A DNA stretch of 64,000 nt, from positions 372,001-436,000 of the forward strand of contig NZ_CABHMS010000001.1 of assembly GCF_902167635.1 (NCBI RefSeq). The letters are read 5' to 3'. The stretch comes from Chitinophaga vietnamensis (GTDB lineage: Bacteria > Bacteroidota > Bacteroidia > Chitinophagales > Chitinophagaceae). Made by a program: the position numbers and the translations under genes. Below the pieces are notes generated by a model. It searched no databases. It was not told the DNA's origin and saw nothing but the letters and a program-made list of their open reading frames with translations. Below, one piece after another: positions 61,798 to 64,000 of the stretch. How positions within the stretch are numbered: the first letter of the stretch is position 1; every line of letters begins with the position of its first letter.

Positions 61798-62020
61798 TCT
61801 GGCTCAGGATTTAATGATTGAAAGGATTACCAGGATTTTTTTACAGGATTAAAAAGATTGAAGGAGATTGATGGGGAGATTAACGAGGTTTCAGCCCTTG
61901 AAGCGCTTTGAGCGCTTCAAGGGCTATCGTCGCGAAGATCTTTGCATCAATCTCCTTTAATCTTTTTAATCCTGTAAAAAAATCCTGGTAATCCTTTCAA
62001 TCATTAAATCCTGAGCCAGA
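61798..62020. repeat. Giant intergenic hairpin H3 (76-nt arms, one mismatch)
   Basis: The arms 61798-61873 and 61945-62020 match at 75 of 76 positions. The 71-nt centre holds a second perfect hairpin, AGCCCTTGAAGCGCT / AGCGCTTCAAGGGCT (61893-61907, 61911-61925). The base of the arms is the same sequence as the base of H1 at 3822-4017. It lies downstream of porT and upstream of pyrC. Confidence 0.95.
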
Positions 62021-62043
62021 TTAATGCGAGCGAAGCGAGCCCT

Positions 62044-62745
62044 CTAACCCTCCAAATGGATAGAGAACACGAACATGCGGGATTGCAGCTTATCGATCAC
62101 GTTGGAGTAGCGGAGGTTGGGATCTTTCACATGCATGTTGCCAAAACCGTTGCTGATCTTGAATTCCGGCGAGAAGATGAAGCTTTCGAAATAAAATTCG
62201 AAGCCGGCGCCCAGCTCATAGCCATAGTCGCTCTTTTGTATCTTCACGAGGTTTTCAGCCTTGCGTGCGCGGGCATTGGAAGCCAGGTCATAATCATATT
62301 TAAGGCCGGCGATCGTATATACGCGCATGTTACCGATACGGTCGGATTTGAATTTGACCTGAATGGGAAAGCTCAGCAGGATGGATTCGATCTTTTTGTT
62401 AGTATCCTGTGGCTTGGGATAAGTTTCGCGGTAGTACAGATTTTTGGAGGCGAAGATGAGCTGCGGGTTGAAGCGCAGGTCAAAGTGTTCGCTCAGCCTG
62501 GCATTGGCCAGCAGACCGAGGTTGAAGCCCATTGTTTTCAGCGGCTCGGCCACCATAATGGAGTCGTCGGCCAGGAAGGCATGGGAGTGTGCCAGCTTGA
62601 AGTACGACTGGTTAGCTGCCAGCGTAATACCGAAATAATAGGGTTTTGCATCATGTTCCTCCATGTTCAGGGTAGTTTGTGCGCCAGCGGGCAGCACTGC
62701 TACCAGGAACAGCAAGATCAGCGCGTAGCGCAGTAGATGGAACAT
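62044..62745 (-). CDS. porT: PorT-family type IX secretion outer-membrane protein
   Basis: 233 residues from ATG 62745 with signal peptide (AVLPAGAQ). The beta-barrel segments YYFGITLAANQSYFKL, LRFNPQLIFASKNLYY, ILLSFPIQVKFKSDRIGNMRVYTIAGLKYDYDLASNA and FIFSPEFKISNGFGN are the PorT pattern. PorT is needed for type IX secretion. The overlap with ubiE at the start (28 bp) is the conserved ubiE-porT arrangement of Bacteroidota and supports the call. An alternative start is 62769. Confidence 0.9.
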   Translation of the reverse strand: MFHLLRYALILLFLVAVLPAGAQTTLNMEEHDAKPYYFGITLAANQSYFKLAHSHAFLADDSIMVAEPLKTMGFNLGLLANARLSEHFDLRFNPQLIFASKNLYYRETYPKPQDTNKKIESILLSFPIQVKFKSDRIGNMRVYTIAGLKYDYDLASNARARKAENLVKIQKSDYGYELGAGFEFYFESFIFSPEFKISNGFGNMHVKDPNLRYSNVIDKLQSRMFVFSIHLEG

Positions 62746-63464
62746 ATGCCGAAAGTGAGCGTTTTGCATGTAACGGCCTGGAAACCTGTGTTAATTAAAA
62801 TTTTTCGCATCTCTTCGCCTTGTGGGAACGCTTTCACAGATTCAGGCAGATAACTATAGGCAGCTTCGCTCTTGGCTATCCATTTCCCGAGAAGAGGAGT
62901 TATATAACGAAAATACAAATTATAAAATTGCTTAATGGGGAAAACTGTAGGGTTGGAAAATTCCAGGATCACCAGTTTACCTCCCGGCTTCAATACCCGT
63001 AGCATTTCAGACAGTCCCTTCTCCAGATGCTCGAAATTACGCACGCCAAAAGCCACCGTTATGGCATCAAACGTCTTATCAGGAAAGCTTATTGTTTCAC
63101 TATCACCGGATTGCAGGGTGATCTTGTCAGAGAGGCCCAGTTTGTTGATCTTCTCCCGACCATGGGCCAGCATGCCCTCAGAAATATCAATACCGGTAAT
63201 ATGTTCAGGCCGGAGGCGCTTCTCCGCCATAATGGCGAAATCACCGGTGCCGGTAGCCACATCCAGCATCTGCTTCGGCTGCAAAGAAGCCAGCTGACGC
63301 AAGGCTTTCTTACGCCAGATCACATCGATCCCCATCGACATAAAATGGTTGAGGAAGTCGTAGCGGAACGCGATATCATCAAACATCGTGGCTATCTGCT
63401 CCTTCTTACTTAATTTTGACTCCGCAAAGGGAACGATCTTCTGAACATTTGCATTTTCTGACAT
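62718..63464 (-). CDS. ubiE: Demethylmenaquinone methyltransferase
   Basis: 248 residues from ATG 63464. Class I SAM-methyltransferase with the UbiE/MenG signatures YDFLNHFMSMGIDVIWRKKAL, MLDVATGTGDFAI (SAM site), GIDISEGML, and AFGVRNFEHLEKGLSEMLRVLKPGGKLVILEFS. It methylates demethylmenaquinone in the last step of menaquinone synthesis. It is divergent from engB and overlaps porT. Confidence 0.95.
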   Translation of the reverse strand: MSENANVQKIVPFAESKLSKKEQIATMFDDIAFRYDFLNHFMSMGIDVIWRKKALRQLASLQPKQMLDVATGTGDFAIMAEKRLRPEHITGIDISEGMLAHGREKINKLGLSDKITLQSGDSETISFPDKTFDAITVAFGVRNFEHLEKGLSEMLRVLKPGGKLVILEFSNPTVFPIKQFYNLYFRYITPLLGKWIAKSEAAYSYLPESVKAFPQGEEMRKILINTGFQAVTCKTLTFGICSIYCATR

Positions 63465-63539
63465 AGTCCGCAAAGTTAAAGAAAATGCAAATCAGCAAAT
63501 CAAGAGATGCGCGATTTTTAATGGAACAAAGCAATTATC

Positions 63540-64000
63540 ATGGTGATCAAATCAGCAGAATATCTTATCAGCAGCCCCAGTTGGGATAAATGTCCGAAAC
63601 CGGCCTGGCCTGAATATGCCTTCATCGGGCGCTCCAATGTGGGAAAGTCTTCCCTGATCAACATCCTGGCCAACAATGAAAAACTGGCCAAAACCTCCGG
63701 TACACCAGGGAAAACACAAATGATCAATCATTTTGTGATCAACGAAAGCTGGTACCTCGTGGATCTGCCAGGTTATGGCTTTGCCAAGAGAAGTATGTCG
63801 CAGCGCCGCCAATGGGAACAAATGATTGAGCAATACCTGCGCAACAGGCCTAACCTCGTAACGATATTCGTGCTGATCGACAGCCGCCACGAACCACAGA
63901 AAATAGATATCGATTTCATCAACCAGCTGGGTGAATGGAATGTGCCTTTCAGCCTGGTGTTCACCAAAGCAGATAAAAGCACCCAGGCCGAAGTGAGCCG
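63540..64000 (+). CDS. engB: Ribosome-biogenesis GTPase EngB/YihA (3' end outside window)
   Basis: From ATG 63540 the frame stays open to the window end: MVIKSAEYLISSPSWDKCPKP, then GRSNVGKSSLIN (G1), SGTPGKTQ (G2), DLPGYGFAKRS (G3), LIDSRHEPQKID and VFTKADK (G4). This order and spacing identify EngB (YsxC/YihA), a GTPase for large-subunit ribosome assembly. About 153 of roughly 200 residues are present; the missing end is simply beyond the window. Confidence 0.95.
   Translation, partial: MVIKSAEYLISSPSWDKCPKPAWPEYAFIGRSNVGKSSLINILANNEKLAKTSGTPGKTQMINHFVINESWYLVDLPGYGFAKRSMSQRRQWEQMIEQYLRNRPNLVTIFVLIDSRHEPQKIDIDFINQLGEWNVPFSLVFTKADKSTQAEVS

Overview
The window comes from a member of the Bacteroidota, most likely the Chitinophagaceae (Chitinophaga-like). 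The grounds are several type IX secretion components (PorP/SprF-like, PorT, and type A and type B C-terminal sorting domains), a SusC/SusD pair, many TonB-dependent receptors, promoter -7 boxes of the TAnnTTTG type and almost no Shine-Dalgarno sequences. No complete mobile element, rRNA operon or CRISPR array is visible. The species assignment is inference.

Layout. 1-4.2 kb: the 3' part of a large repeat adhesin with a type B sorting domain, its PorP/SprF partner and a giant hairpin. 4.3-6.5 kb: a CvfB-like RNA-binding protein and a TauE/DUF1634 exporter pair. 6.5-9.8 kb: a GH29 alpha-L-fucosidase divergent from a sulfatase. 9.8-16.5 kb: malate:quinone oxidoreductase and a four-gene haemin uptake operon (TonB receptor, HmuT, HmuU, HmuV). 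16.7-20 kb: a metallophosphoesterase, a polysaccharide lyase, an SRPBCC protein and an FAD monooxygenase. 20.1-28 kb: a polysaccharide utilisation locus with a GH9-deacetylase fusion, a DeoR regulator, SusC and SusD. 28-33 kb: an MscS channel, a TonB pseudogene and an ECF42 sigma factor with DGPF/YciI and DoxX partners that share a promoter motif. 33-37 kb: a TetR regulon (hydrolase and MFS pump) with three operators. 37-41 kb: an MBL hydrolase and HxlR pair, an unpredicted lanthipeptide-like precursor gene, and a LysR/creatininase pair. 41-43.1 kb: an AT-rich islet (Imm44-like protein, serine hydrolase) ending at tRNA-Lys(CUU). 43.2-49 kb: thiolase, an S24 regulator, a probable structured ncRNA, and the DUF1800/DUF1501 pair. 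49-52.6 kb: a His-rich small protein, a ZnuD-like TonB receptor and a lipoprotein. 52.8-64 kb: DUF983, an ABC exporter, an EF-G paralogue, a YifB/ComM ATPase, a MutS-like ATPase, dihydroorotase, PorT, UbiE and the start of EngB.

The most notable items beyond ordinary annotation are: (i) a 49-codon class I lanthipeptide-like precursor without nearby modification enzymes (38789-38938); (ii) a family of very long, nearly perfect palindromes between genes, some sharing modules and one supplying the same C-terminal tail to two convergent proteins; (iii) a promoter-rod-terminator ncRNA candidate resembling 6S RNA; (iv) an EF-G paralogue lacking the catalytic GTPase histidine; (v) a matched pair of ECF42-type promoters. 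Functions are assigned by reading motifs. No database search was run.
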